DNA of 64,000 nucleotides. Source: Variovorax sp. S12S4. GTDB lineage: Bacteria > Pseudomonadota > Gammaproteobacteria > Burkholderiales > Burkholderiaceae_C. Positions 19,564 to 28,511 of the stretch are shown piece by piece. Position numbers and translations under genes: made by a program. The DNA lies in contig NZ_JALPKR020000002.1 in assembly GCF_023195515.1 (NCBI RefSeq), positions 4,565,001-4,629,000 of the forward strand. Direction: 5' to 3'. The notes beneath the pieces are model-generated. The model was given only the letters and a program-made list of their open reading frames with translations, made no database searches and was not told the origin of the DNA. Numbering within the stretch: the stretch's first letter is position 1; each line of letters begins with the position of its first letter.

Positions 19564-20492
19564 GCGGCGGCTGCGCTCATGGCAGCCATCCATTGCGCGG
19601 CCGTGGCCTCAGGGTTGTCTGCGGTGACAAGCGCGCGCACCACGGCGACGGAGCCGACACCGGTGGCCAGCACCTCAGGCAGGCGCACCGCATCGATGCC
19701 GCCGATGCCCACTTGCGGATAGCCGCGCAACAGGCGCGCATACGCTGCGAGCCGCGCCACGCCCTGTGGGGCCGTCGCCATTTTCTTGAGGGTGGTCGGG
19801 TACACCGCACCCATGGCGATGTAGCTCGGGCTCACCGCGTCGGCGCGCACCATCTCGGCGTAGCCGTGGGTGCTCACGCCAAGGCGCAAACCGGCATCGC
19901 GTATTTGCCGCACCTGCGCTGGTGAAAGCGCATCGAGGTCTTCCTGGCCAAGGTGCACGCCGTAGGCACCCGCTGCAATGGCCGTCTGCCAATGGTCGTT
20001 GATGAAAAGCAGCGCGCCGGTGCCGCGCACGGCGTCGACCGCAGCCTGCACTTCGCGTTCGATGGTTGCCGCATCGCCTGACTTGAAGCGCAGCTGCACG
20101 GTGGGCACGCCGGCGCGCGCCATGCGGCCGACCCATTGCGCATCAGGCAGCACGGCGTACAGGCCGAGCCGTGCGGGGCAGGGCGCAAAGGCATCGTCGC
20201 GCGCACTGGGCGGAAACGCGCGCATGCCGAAATCGGCCGGAGTCTCTGGCCATTGGCTTGCATCGAATGCGCCGGTGCGCACTGTCTGTGCCTGCCATGC
20301 GAGCGCGAGGCATTCGGCGTCGATCTCGATGAAGCCGAGCGCCGCGCAAGCCTGCTTGGCGCCGCGGTACACGGGGTCGTCCGACGAAAAGCTGCCGGCT
20401 GAAATGGCCGCGGCCGTGATGGCGCCAAAGCGCAAGCCATGCGCAGCGACGATGGCGTGGGCAACCGCCCGGTGGTCGTTCAATGCGGTCAT
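19560..20492 (-). CDS. thiE: Thiamine phosphate synthase with an N-terminal extension
   Basis: ThiE joins HMP-pyrophosphate and thiazole phosphate to give thiamine phosphate. The C-terminal 200 residues carry the family motifs: [50 protein letters not shown] and GIGGID. The protein is 310 aa, about 100 longer than usual. The extra N-terminal part ([19 protein letters not shown] onward) contains [18 protein letters not shown] and resembles the ThiD-like/regulatory segments seen in some proteobacterial ThiE proteins, but is too short to be a kinase. The start overlaps the thiG stop (ATGA at 20492). Confidence 0.88.
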   Translation of the reverse strand: MTALNDHRAVAHAIVAAHGLRFGAITAAAISAGSFSSDDPVYRGAKQACAALGFIEIDAECLALAWQAQTVRTGAFDASQWPETPADFGMRAFPPSARDDAFAPCPARLGLYAVLPDAQWVGRMARAGVPTVQLRFKSGDAATIEREVQAAVDAVRGTGALLFINDHWQTAIAAGAYGVHLGQEDLDALSPAQVRQIRDAGLRLGVSTHGYAEMVRADAVSPSYIAMGAVYPTTLKKMATAPQGVARLAAYARLLRGYPQVGIGGIDAVRLPEVLATGVGSVAVVRALVTADNPEATAAQWMAAMSAAAA

Positions 20493-21316
20493 GCTGTGTG
20501 ATGCCAGAAGGGCGTGCCAAGCACCGGCGTGCTCGGCTGCGCGGAATCTTGCGCGGCCATGGCGCCAGAGCGGTAGGCGGCGCGGCCGGCATGCACCGCG
20601 TCTGCAAAGGCACCGGCCATCGACACGGGGTCTTGCGCCAGCGCAACCGCCGTGTTGAGCAGCACGCCGTCGTAGCCCCACTCCATCACCTGGCAGGCGT
20701 GCGAGGGCAGGCCCAGGCCCGCATCGACCAGCATCGGCACGCTGAGCCGTTCGCGCAGCAACTGCAGCGCGTAGGGGTTGACCGGTCCGCGGCCGGTGCC
20801 GATGGGTGCGGCCCACGGCATGACGGCCTGGCAGCCGACATCGACCAGCCGCTGGCATAGCACCAAGTCTTCGGTGCAGTAGGGCAGCACCTGGAAGCCG
20901 TCGCGAATCAGTTGCGATGCGGCATCGACGAGGTTCAGCGTGTCGGGCTGCAGCGTGTAGTCGTCGCCGATGAGCTCGAGCTTGATCCACGGTGTATCGA
21001 AAAGCTCGCGCGCCATCTGTGCGGTGGCAATCACTTCCTGCACGCTGTGGCAGCCGGCGGTGTTGGGCAATACGGGCACCGCGAGCCGGCGTAGCAGTTC
21101 CCAAAAACCATTGCCGCTGTCGCTGGCTCCGGGGCTCGCGGACTGGCGGCGCAGCGAAGCAGTCAACATCGCAGGCTTGGCGCGCTTCACCGCGGCTTCG
21201 AGCAGGTCCGGCGAGGGGTATCGCGCGGTGCCCAGCAGCAGGCGGCTGTGAAAGGTCTGGCCGTAGAGAACCAGCGGATCGTTGTCCGGAACGGAAGAGA
21301 TGGAAGAGGTGGTCAT
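20489..21316 (-). CDS. thiG: Thiazole synthase
   Basis: ThiG makes the thiazole ring from 1-deoxyxylulose 5-phosphate, dehydroglycine and ThiS-thiocarboxylate. The 275-aa protein shows the Schiff-base Lys region ([10 protein letters not shown]), [14 protein letters not shown], the [14 protein letters not shown] loop, [14 protein letters not shown] and the phosphate-binding [14 protein letters not shown]. It lies in the minus-strand run between thiS and thiE and overlaps the latter by ATGA. Confidence 0.95.
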   Translation of the reverse strand: MTTSSISSVPDNDPLVLYGQTFHSRLLLGTARYPSPDLLEAAVKRAKPAMLTASLRRQSASPGASDSGNGFWELLRRLAVPVLPNTAGCHSVQEVIATAQMARELFDTPWIKLELIGDDYTLQPDTLNLVDAASQLIRDGFQVLPYCTEDLVLCQRLVDVGCQAVMPWAAPIGTGRGPVNPYALQLLRERLSVPMLVDAGLGLPSHACQVMEWGYDGVLLNTAVALAQDPVSMAGAFADAVHAGRAAYRSGAMAAQDSAQPSTPVLGTPFWHHTA

Positions 21317-21350
21317 GGTGATGTGTTGTCTCCTTCGCTATGTCGCTTGC

Positions 21351-21554
21351 TCAGCCGCCGGTCACCGGGCGGATCACTTCGATGCGGTCTTCGGGTTGCA
21401 GTGCGCGCGCCGCATAGGCCGAGCGCGGCACGAACTCGCGGTTCACGGCCACCGCGAAAGGCGGCACGGCATCCACCGCGGCCAGCGCGTCGACCAGCGT
21501 GGCGCGCTCGGGCAGCGCGAACGGTTTGTCGTTGATCAGGACGTTCATCGTCAT
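21351..21554 (-). CDS. thiS: Sulfur carrier protein ThiS
   Basis: A 67-aa ubiquitin-like carrier ending in the required Gly-Gly (IRPVTGG). It also shows the family pattern VNREFVPRSAYAARALQPED. The C-terminus is thiocarboxylated and donates sulfur to ThiG. The ATG at 21554 overlaps the thiO stop (ATGA) and has GGAG ten bases upstream; an internal ATG at 21548 is the alternative. Confidence 0.93.
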   Translation of the reverse strand: MTMNVLINDKPFALPERATLVDALAAVDAVPPFAVAVNREFVPRSAYAARALQPEDRIEVIRPVTGG

Positions 21555-22642
21555 GCTTCGGATGTCTCCAGGCCAAGGCTCTGCGCGAGTTCGGAGCGGC
21601 CGCGCATGAGCAATTCCATCGCGGCGTCGAGTACGGCGGGCGCGATCATGAAACCGTGCCGGTACAGGCCGTTGATCTGCAGCACGCGCGGTTGAGGTTG
21701 CCGGATTGCGGGCAGGTTGTCGGGCAGCGTGGGGCGGCACTGCGTTGCAATCTCCAGGATGCGTGCCTCGGCGAAACCGCTGTGCACCGCGTACGCCGCG
21801 CTCAGCAGCTCGAGCGTGGAGCGCACGCTCGCGGGCGACATGTCGTCCGATTCGATCTCGGTCGCACCGATCACGAACACGCTGCCGGGCTTGGGTGCGA
21901 TGTAGAGCGGGTAGCGCGGATGCACCAGCCGCGTGGGGCGCTGCAATGCCACCTCGGGCGCATGCACGCGAATGACCTCGCCACGCACGCCGCGCAGTGC
22001 ATTCCATTGAGGCTTGGCGCCGAGGCCACGGCAGTCGATCACCCAGTCGGGCTGGCCCGGCGCGCCCGGAGAAAAATCTTCCGGTGCGCGTGGCGACTGC
22101 CAATGCAGTTTCACGTCGGGGCTGGTTTGCAGCGTAGCGAGCAGTGCGGAAAGCAGCGCGCGGTTGTCGAGCTGGCCCTCGCCCGGAAGGAAGAGCCCTT
22201 GTGCGAAGCGCTGGCCCAGCGAAGGTTCCAGCGTGGCAATGCCGGAGCCGTCGAGCGCCTGCATCGCGGCGAGTTCGGGCACCTGGGCGCCGGTGCGGGC
22301 CAGCACGCGCGCGAGCCGCGTTGCCTCGGCAGCATCTTGCCGGTGCCACAACACCAGCGTGCCTTCGCGCTGGAAGAACACCGGCTGCGCCAGCGGCGCC
22401 AGCAGTTCGGGCCAGCGGCTCAACGCGTACTGGCCCATCCGCACGACAGACACCGGCGCCACGGCCGATTCGGCCAGCGGGGCGAGCATGGCGGCCGCGA
22501 CGCGCGCGGCCGCGCCTTCCGCCTCGGGACGGCCTGCTTCGAACAGCTCGACCTTGCAACCCGCCCGCGCCAGCGTGACCGCGAGCAAGCGCCCCATCAG
22601 CCCCGCGCCGAGGATGGCGGCCGATTGAAACGGAAGGCTCAT
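21551..22642 (-). CDS. thiO: Glycine oxidase ThiO
   Basis: A 363-aa FAD enzyme that oxidises glycine to iminoglycine for thiazole formation in aerobes. The N-terminal FAD motif is AAILGAGLMGRLLA; the DAO-family C-terminal part includes YPLYIAPKPGSVFVIGATE and QINGLYRHGFMIAP. It is the first gene of thiO-thiS-thiG-thiE-receptor. ATG 22642 has AAGGAG upstream, inside the arm of an intergenic repeat. Confidence 0.92.
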   Translation of the reverse strand: MSLPFQSAAILGAGLMGRLLAVTLARAGCKVELFEAGRPEAEGAAARVAAAMLAPLAESAVAPVSVVRMGQYALSRWPELLAPLAQPVFFQREGTLVLWHRQDAAEATRLARVLARTGAQVPELAAMQALDGSGIATLEPSLGQRFAQGLFLPGEGQLDNRALLSALLATLQTSPDVKLHWQSPRAPEDFSPGAPGQPDWVIDCRGLGAKPQWNALRGVRGEVIRVHAPEVALQRPTRLVHPRYPLYIAPKPGSVFVIGATEIESDDMSPASVRSTLELLSAAYAVHSGFAEARILEIATQCRPTLPDNLPAIRQPQPRVLQINGLYRHGFMIAPAVLDAAMELLMRGRSELAQSLGLETSEA

Positions 22643-22645
22643 GGC

Positions 22646-22750
22646 TTTGCTCCTTCCCCCTTTGGGGAAGGTCGGGATGGGGGCGGTCAGAGCGCCCGAT
22701 GCATACGCCGCTTGCCCCCACCCCAACCCTCCCCGGGAGGAGGGAGCAAG
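22646..22750. repeat. REP-like imperfect palindrome between thiO and thiD
   Basis: Two arms of about 40 bases form an imperfect inverted repeat. The left arm has TTGCTCCTTCCCC and GGGATGGGGGC (22646-22684); the right arm has the complementary TGCCCCCACCCCAACCC and GGGAGGAGGGAGCAAGG. This is the CCCTCCC/GGGTTGGGG style of REP element common in proteobacterial intergenic space. It spans the divergent thiO/thiD promoter area, and the thiO ribosome site lies within it. Confidence 0.7.
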
Positions 22751-22778
22751 GCAAGGCGAGTCGCCGATAATTTTCAGC

Positions 22779-23642
22779 ATGACCCAAGCTGCACACCCAA
22801 ACGCGCCCCGAGCGCCCCAGCGCTACGTGCGCGTGCTCTCGATTGCCGGTTCCGACAGCGGCGGCGGTGCGGGCATCCAGGCCGACCTGAAGACCTTCGC
22901 GGCGCTCGGCTGCTACGGCATGACGGCCATCACCGCGCTCACCGCGCAGAACACGCTGGGCGTTTCGGGCATTCAGAGCGTGCCACCCGCATTTCTCAAG
23001 GCACAGATCCAGGCGGTGGTCGAAGACATCGGCGTCGATGCGGTCAAGCTCGGCATGCTGCATGCGCCCGAGGTGGTCGAGGTGGTGGCCTGGGCCATCG
23101 ATCACTACCGGCTGCCCAACGTGGTGCTCGACCCGGTCATGGTCGCGACCAGCGGCGACCGCCTGATTGCCGCCGAGACCGTGCAGGTACTGGTGCGCGA
23201 GTTGTTTCCGCGCGCCGTGGTCGTCACGCCCAACCTCGACGAGGCCGCCTTGCTCATCGGCCATGCCATCGACGGCATCGATACGCTCGACCAGGCGGCC
23301 GAAGAACTGCTGGCGCTTGGCGCACAGGCCGTGCTGCTCAAGGGCGGCCACTTGCCTGGCGACGAAGTGGTCGACGTGCTGCTGGGGCGCGGCGGTATGC
23401 GCAAGCGCCTGGCCTCGGCCCGCATTGCGAGCCGCAACCTGCATGGCACCGGCTGCACGCTGTCGTCCGCCATTGCCGCGCACCTGGCGCTGGGCTTGGC
23501 GTTGCCCGAGGCCGTGGAGCGCGCGCGCGCCTACGTGCTCGGCGCCATGGCCGCCGGTGCGCGCGTGCGCATCGGCGAGGGACACGGTCCGCTCAACCAC
23601 GGTTTTGCGCCAGTGCCGACGCACCGCCTGCCGTTGTTGTAG
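22779..23642 (+). CDS. thiD: Hydroxymethylpyrimidine (phosphate) kinase
   Basis: A 287-aa ribokinase-family kinase that phosphorylates HMP and HMP-phosphate to feed ThiE. Typical motifs are present: SIAGSDSGGGAGIQADLKTF, YGMTAITALTAQNT, VVLDPVMVATSGDRL, VVTPNLDEA and the anion hole/catalytic NLHGTGCTLSSAIAA. It is divergent from thiO and its 3' end overlaps the 3' end of the permease gene on the other strand by 50 bases. Confidence 0.94.
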   Translation: MTQAAHPNAPRAPQRYVRVLSIAGSDSGGGAGIQADLKTFAALGCYGMTAITALTAQNTLGVSGIQSVPPAFLKAQIQAVVEDIGVDAVKLGMLHAPEVVEVVAWAIDHYRLPNVVLDPVMVATSGDRLIAAETVQVLVRELFPRAVVVTPNLDEAALLIGHAIDGIDTLDQAAEELLALGAQAVLLKGGHLPGDEVVDVLLGRGGMRKRLASARIASRNLHGTGCTLSSAIAAHLALGLALPEAVERARAYVLGAMAAGARVRIGEGHGPLNHGFAPVPTHRLPLL

Positions 23643-24948
23643 ATGCCGGCTTGGGCCGGCTGAGCCACGCCAGCAGGAAGGTGGCCCCCAGCGTCGGAAG
23701 CGCGGCGCCGAACTGGGGCGCCCACTTGGCGGCAGCGTGATAGGCCGCGATGCCGGCAATCCAGATCAGCGCGGCGCCAAGGTCGACGCGGCGGTTATTG
23801 CCGACTGATGCAATGGCCCGGCCCGTGCCCAGTCGCCCCAGGATCACGCCGTAGAGCGGCACGAACACCGAGCTCAGCATCAGCAAAAATGGCTCGAGCG
23901 TGTGCATGGGCAGCACCAGCGCCAGCCCGGTGCACAGCGCCGCGATCAGCAGGCCCCAGCGGCGCACGCTCCAGCGCGGCAGCAGGCTGTGGGTGGACAC
24001 CGCACCCGAGTACACGTCGCCGTACGCGTTGTCGAGCTCGTCAATGAGGATGAGGCCGAGCGCCACCAGGCCGCCTTGCGCTAGCAGCAGGGCGGTGACC
24101 AGCCCGGTGCCCGGCTCCGCCACGCTCACCACCATCACGCCGAGCGCGTAGCACCAGATGTTGGCCAGCGCGTAGCCGAGCCAGGTGCCGGTGAATGCGC
24201 TGCCGAGGCCACCCCGTCCGTTGGCATTGCGCTTGCCGTGCCGCGCATAGTCGGCCACCAGCGGCAGCCACGACACCGGCATCGCAATCACCAGGTCGAG
24301 CGCGCTGAACATGCCCATGCCGCCGGCGCCCGGCCGGGCCCAGAAGGCTTCAAGACCCTTTGCCTCCAGCCGCGTTGCGAACTGCCAGGTGAGCCATACC
24401 AGCGAAAGCACCACCAGCGGCAGGCCGAAGCGGCTCACGAAGCGACGCACCAGCTTGACCATGGAGCCTGCGAGCAGCGCAAGCAGCACAGCGCCCCAGA
24501 GCAGGGTGGTGAGCGCGCTGCCTAGCGGCCCGGTGAGTGTGAGCCCGAACGCCTGCTGGCCGATGGCCTGCGTGCCCTCGCGCATGATCACCAGCTCGAA
24601 GGTGGTCCAGCCGACCAGCTGCACGATGTTGAGCAGCACCGGCAGCCGCGCGAAGGCGCTGCCGTAGGTCGCGTGCATCAGCCCGGCGCTTGCCAGCCCG
24701 GTTTCGCAGCCCAGCCGCGCCGTCCAGGCCAACAAGCCCGCACCGAGCAGCGAGCCCAGCACGATGGCAATGGCCGCATCGCGCGTGCCCACCGCCGGCA
24801 CCAGGTAGGCGCCGATCTGCATCACCAGCAGCCCCACGCCCAGGCTGAACCAGAGCGATGCGTGGTCGTGCCAGCCGAACACGCGCTGCGACGCCGGCAA
24901 GGGCGTCAGCGCCTCGTTGGCGGAAGAAAAACTATCGTCGTGTGCCAT
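23593..24948 (-). CDS. cytX: CytX-type permease, probable hydroxymethylpyrimidine importer
   Basis: A 451-aa NCS1-family (cytosine/purine/thiamine) permease with about 12 hydrophobic segments, starting near residue 30 (SLWFSLGVGLLVMQIGAYLV). The usual polar patch lies before TM6 (MPVSWLPLVADYARHGKR). CytX members import the thiamine pyrimidine HMP and are often TPP-controlled. A TPP riboswitch lies immediately upstream, which strongly supports that role. ATG 24948 has TGGAG at a good distance; the in-frame TTG at 24966 does not. Confidence 0.85.
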   Translation of the reverse strand: MAHDDSFSSANEALTPLPASQRVFGWHDHASLWFSLGVGLLVMQIGAYLVPAVGTRDAAIAIVLGSLLGAGLLAWTARLGCETGLASAGLMHATYGSAFARLPVLLNIVQLVGWTTFELVIMREGTQAIGQQAFGLTLTGPLGSALTTLLWGAVLLALLAGSMVKLVRRFVSRFGLPLVVLSLVWLTWQFATRLEAKGLEAFWARPGAGGMGMFSALDLVIAMPVSWLPLVADYARHGKRNANGRGGLGSAFTGTWLGYALANIWCYALGVMVVSVAEPGTGLVTALLLAQGGLVALGLILIDELDNAYGDVYSGAVSTHSLLPRWSVRRWGLLIAALCTGLALVLPMHTLEPFLLMLSSVFVPLYGVILGRLGTGRAIASVGNNRRVDLGAALIWIAGIAAYHAAAKWAPQFGAALPTLGATFLLAWLSRPKPASTTTAGGASALAQNRG

Positions 24949-24986
24949 CCAGTTGCTCCAGTGCAAAAGGTTTGGCAGGTGGGCGA

Positions 24987-25004
24987 GGCTCCGGCGGCGG
25001 AGCC
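24987..25004 (-). promoter_or_regulatory. Hairpin in the TPP riboswitch expression platform
   Basis: GGCTCCG (24987-24993) and CGGAGCC (24998-25004) form a 7-bp stem between the TPP aptamer and the cytX start. No U tract follows it, so it may act on translation (or as part of an alternative pairing) and not as a classical terminator. Confidence 0.4.
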
Positions 25005-25038
25005 ATCGCGCGAGACAACGCGACAGGCCGCCGGACCA

Positions 25039-25146
25039 GCTTCCCTGCGCGAGGATTACCTCGGGCCTCTTAAATGAATGAGAGGCGCAATCAGGTTCAA
25101 AGGGACTTTCTCAGCAGGGACGGCGAGCCGCCCTAGCACCCCTAGC
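25039..25146 (-). promoter_or_regulatory. TPP riboswitch (THI element)
   Basis: On the minus strand the sequence starts GCTAGGGGTGC, contains CTGCTGAGA and CCCTTTGAACCTGAT, and ends GAGGTAATCCTCG and GCGCAGGGAAGC. These are the conserved THI-box segments that bind thiamine pyrophosphate. The aptamer lies about 90 bases upstream of the cytX start and should switch the gene off when TPP is plentiful. Confidence 0.95.
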
Positions 25147-25246
25147 GAACGAGTATTTTAGGCTCCCGGGCAGCGAATGGCTGAAAAATTGCGGCGTTCA
25201 GTTATAACGTCGACTTTCGTGGTGCCGTCCAGGCGAGGAGTTCTTG

Positions 25247-25696
25247 ATGAGTTTGGATTTCCCTTTTGGTCGCACGGCAATCGTCCTCTGCGCCAGTTCG
25301 CTCTTCACGGTGACTTCCGCCGTTGCAGGTGAGGCCGTCGGCCGAGCGGCAAATGAAAGTCTCGCCGTCGAGAAATTGGCTGCTCGCACCGGACCGGAGA
25401 GCGTTGTCGTAGAGAGTGTGGGCGCCTATGGCGTCAATACGGAAAGCATCAGGCGCCATCTTGCCAACACATTGGCAGCCAACTCGGTGCTGACACCTCT
25501 ACCGCGCTACAACGAGCGGTACAGCTTCGATGGGAAGCTTCGCACCTATGTCGTGCCGGTGCGCCCCGCCATCGACAACCCCGTCAACAGCTATTCACCC
25601 TACGACAGCAGTTCTTTCCGTCGAGATGCCGTGTCTGCGGATGCGTCCAATCTCGGCCTGCTTCAGGCGGTGTTCAAGCGCTTGGCTGCTGATTGA
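25247..25696 (+). CDS. Secreted protein of unknown function
   Basis: 149 aa with a signal peptide (TAIVLCASSLFTVTSAVAGE; cleavage near VAG-EA). The mature part has no Cys and contains SVGAYGVNTESIRRHLAN and LRTYVVPVRPAIDNPVNSYS. GGCGAGGAG lies just upstream of the ATG. It is probably periplasmic. The gene is divergent from the TPP riboswitch/cytX unit. Family not recognised. Confidence 0.6.
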   Translation: MSLDFPFGRTAIVLCASSLFTVTSAVAGEAVGRAANESLAVEKLAARTGPESVVVESVGAYGVNTESIRRHLANTLAANSVLTPLPRYNERYSFDGKLRTYVVPVRPAIDNPVNSYSPYDSSSFRRDAVSADASNLGLLQAVFKRLAAD

Positions 25697-25764
25697 ACTG
25701 GCTGGTCGGTTGGGTTTCTGGGCGATAGAGGGCCACTCGGCCCCGCCGCCTGCTTCAGCGGTTT

Positions 25765-26802
25765 TTAGCGGGAAGTGCCAGCCACGCCCAGCAGCTCATG
25801 CAGCCGCGTGCTGGTCGTCGTGTACTGCAGCGGAATCGCCTTGCCCGGAAACACCAGGGCGGCGGCACCCCAGGCGGCCAGCGTGGCCTCGTGGAAGCCG
25901 CAGACGATGAGCTTCTTCTTGCCCGGGTAGGTGTTGATGTCTCCCACCGCGAACACGCCGCGTTCGCGGGTTTCGTATTTTTCGGTGTCGACCGGCACCT
26001 GCTTGCGCTCGAGCTCCAGGCCCCAATCGGCAATGGGGCCGAGGCGGGGCGAAATGCCAAGGCAGGCGACCAGCGCGTCGAGCGGCAGGTCGACAGTCGT
26101 TGCGTCTGGGGTGGTGATCTGCAGTTGCTTGCCGTCGAAGGCGGTGGGCTGGCCCACCTTGAACGCCAGCTTGCCTTCGGCGACCAGCGCACGCATCGAA
26201 GCGACGAGGCCTTCGTCGGCCTGAAAGCCGTCGCGCCGGTGCACCAGCGTGACCTGTTTGGCGATGGCCGTGAGAGCGATGGCAGTTTGCAGCGCAATGT
26301 CGTCGCCGCCATTCACCACCACGGTCTGTCCCGCAAAGCGGTCCAGAGAGTCGGGGTGGTAGAAAAGCGCGCTGCCTTCGAATTGCGCAATGCCTTCGAT
26401 GGCAATGCGCTTGGGCAGGAAGGCGCCGACGCCGGCCGCGATGAACACGGTCCTGGCCAGGAAAGCCTTGCCTGCCGAGGTCGTCAGCAGCAAGCGCTCA
26501 TCGGCCTGGCGGGCGAGGGTGGCGACCTGCTCGCCGAAGTGGAACTGCGGCTTGAACGGCGCCACCTGCTGCAGCAGCGATTGCGCAAGATCGCGCCCGC
26601 TGGTGACCGGGGTGCCCGGAATGTCGTAGATCGGCTTGTCGCCGTAGAGCGCCAAGCACTGGCCGCCCGCGGCGGGCAGCGCATCGACGATGTGGCAGGA
26701 AATCTCGAGCAGGCCGAGCTGGAAGGCCTGGAACAGCCCGACCGGACCGGCGCCGATGATGAGCGCGTCGGTTTCGATGGGGGCTGCGCCTGCCGGGTTC
26801 AA
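25765..26802 (-). CDS. Ferredoxin-NADP+ reductase, thioredoxin-reductase-like type
   Basis: A 345-aa flavoprotein with an FAD motif ([18 protein letters not shown]) and an NADPH motif ([20 protein letters not shown]). It also has [15 protein letters not shown] and the C-terminal FAD contact [18 protein letters not shown]. It has no CxxC active site, so it is a type-2 ferredoxin-NADP reductase and not a thioredoxin reductase. Its best start is a TTG at 26802 that overlaps the ferredoxin stop codon. Last in the cys operon with a ferredoxin, it most likely passes NADPH electrons to that ferredoxin for CysI. Confidence 0.87.
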   Translation of the reverse strand: MNPAGAAPIETDALIIGAGPVGLFQAFQLGLLEISCHIVDALPAAGGQCLALYGDKPIYDIPGTPVTSGRDLAQSLLQQVAPFKPQFHFGEQVATLARQADERLLLTTSAGKAFLARTVFIAAGVGAFLPKRIAIEGIAQFEGSALFYHPDSLDRFAGQTVVVNGGDDIALQTAIALTAIAKQVTLVHRRDGFQADEGLVASMRALVAEGKLAFKVGQPTAFDGKQLQITTPDATTVDLPLDALVACLGISPRLGPIADWGLELERKQVPVDTEKYETRERGVFAVGDINTYPGKKKLIVCGFHEATLAAWGAAALVFPGKAIPLQYTTTSTRLHELLGVAGTSR

Positions 26803-27128
26803 CGGACCAGTTCGCCGATCTTGTCGGTCTTGTCTTTCCACTCTTCGGCGTCGGGCAGTGCCGGCTTGCGCTTGGTGATGCTCTTCCAGCCGTCGGCCAG
26901 CGCGAGCTCGGCGTTGAGCTTGATGAAGGCAATCTGGTTGGCCGGGAGGTCTTCCTCGGCGTAGATCGCATTGACCGGGCATTCAGGAATGCAAACCGCG
27001 CAATCGATGCATTCGTCCGGGTCGATCACCAGCATGTTGGGACCTTCGCGGAAGCAATCCACGGGGCATACGTCCACGCAGTCGGTGTATTTGCAGCGGA
27101 TGCAGGCTTCAGAGACGACGTGGGTCAT
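26799..27128 (-). CDS. fdxA: 7Fe/8Fe ferredoxin FdxA
   Basis: A 109-aa bacterial ferredoxin of the [3Fe-4S][4Fe-4S] type. The N-terminal cluster ligands are in [18 protein letters not shown] and the second set in [15 protein letters not shown]. The C-terminal extension is typical of FdxA from Pseudomonas and Azotobacter. It sits 43 bases after cysN and overlaps the reductase gene downstream. The position suggests that it serves the sulfite reductase. Confidence 0.93.
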   Translation of the reverse strand: MTHVVSEACIRCKYTDCVDVCPVDCFREGPNMLVIDPDECIDCAVCIPECPVNAIYAEEDLPANQIAFIKLNAELALADGWKSITKRKPALPDAEEWKDKTDKIGELVR

Positions 27129-27171
27129 TTGTCTTTTAGCGTCAGTGTGTAGGTCGGGAAAACCCGAGATT

Positions 27172-28511
27172 TTAGGCCTTTGCGGCGGCAGGCTGCACGA
27201 GCACGGCCGCAGCGGTCTTGTGGGTGGCCGTATCGACCAGCACCAGCGAGCCCAATGCCCGCGATTGGGTGAAGGGCAGAACGGCCAGCGGCTGCTGCAG
27301 CGCAAGCACCACGTCGCCGATGGAATTGGCCTCCAGCTGCGCCGTGGCTCGGATTCGAGCGTCGTGATGTTCACCCGGTCGACGATGCGCGCCACCTTGG
27401 CTTTTACCCAGCGATGGCCCTGCAGCGCCCAGTAGACGCGGCCCGCAACCAGCGGCTCGTCGTCGAGCCAGGCCACGGTGGCGGTGATTTCGCGCACCGG
27501 CTCGAAGGCCTCGGGCGCCAGCAGCCAGTCGCCGCGCGACACGTCCACTTCACGGTCGAGCACGATGCCGGCGCTGTGGCCCGCATGCACCGCTTTCGGC
27601 TGGCGCGTGTGGCTCAGCACCTGGGCGACGGTGGCGGTCTGGTTGCTCGGCAGCACGGTCACGCGCTGGCCGGGTTCCACATGGCCCGAGGCTACGCGGC
27701 CCCAGAACACGCGGCGGCCCTGCGAGGTGTCGGCCGAGGAAGAGAATTTTTCGACCCACTGCACCGGAAAGGCGAAGGGCACGGCCTCGTCCTGCACGGT
27801 CACCGGCAGTTCCTCGAGCAGTTCGAGCAGGCTCGGGCCTTCGTAGCCTACCCAGTTGGCATGGCGCGTGGCCACGTTCCAGCCCTTGAGGGCCGAGATC
27901 GGCACGATGGCGGCCACCTGCACGCCGGCCGCTTCGGCAAAGGCGTTCAGCGCGGTCGAAATGCGCTCGAAGGCCAGGGCGGCATCGTCGATGGCGTCGA
28001 GCTTGTTGACCGCGAACACGATCGACTGCACGCGCAGCAGATGGGTCAGCAGCGTGTGGCGGCGGGTTTGCGGCAGCAGCTCGCGCTTGACCACGGTGCC
28101 GTCTTCCACCTCGGCGGCCCAGGCCAGCTTGGTGGCGTCGACCAGCACCACGGCGGCGTCGGCGGCCGAAGCGGCGGTGACCATGTTGCGGGTGTACTGC
28201 TCGTGGCCCGGCGCGTCGCCGATGATGAACTTGCGCTTGGCGGTCGAGAAGTAGCGGTAGGCCACGTCGATGGTGATGCCCTGTTCGCGCTCGGCCGAGA
28301 GGCCATCGGTAAGCAGGGCCAGGTCGGTTTCGCCGCCGCGCTGCACGCCGGCCAGCTGGTCTTGCAGCACGGTCTTGCTGTCGACCAGCAGTCGGCCGAT
28401 GAGCGTGCTCTTGCCGTCGTCCACCGAGCCGCAGGTGATGAAGCGCAGGGCGGTGCCGGTGTCGCCGTGGATTTCGGCGGTAGCGGGGTTTGCAGTGGTC
28501 GTTGCGCTCAT
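27172..28511 (-). pseudogene. cysN: Sulfate adenylyltransferase subunit 1 (GTPase), one frameshift near the 3' end
   Basis: CysN is the GTPase that drives ATP sulfurylase. The GTPase motifs are intact: G1 [10 protein letters not shown]3 DAPGHEQY, and G4 as NKLD. The frame is clean to TTLESE, then breaks at about 27346-27350. Adding one G there gives [18 protein letters not shown] and on to a normal end ([10 protein letters not shown], stop at 27172), 446 aa in all. There is no fused APS kinase domain. The ATG at 28511 overlaps the cysD stop (ATGA). Given how little else is damaged, sequencing error is likely. Confidence 0.9.

Noticed and set aside
17623..19722. Long plus-strand frame opposite the TonB receptor
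   Set aside because: Antisense shadow; the minus-strand receptor has signal peptide, plug and barrel motifs.
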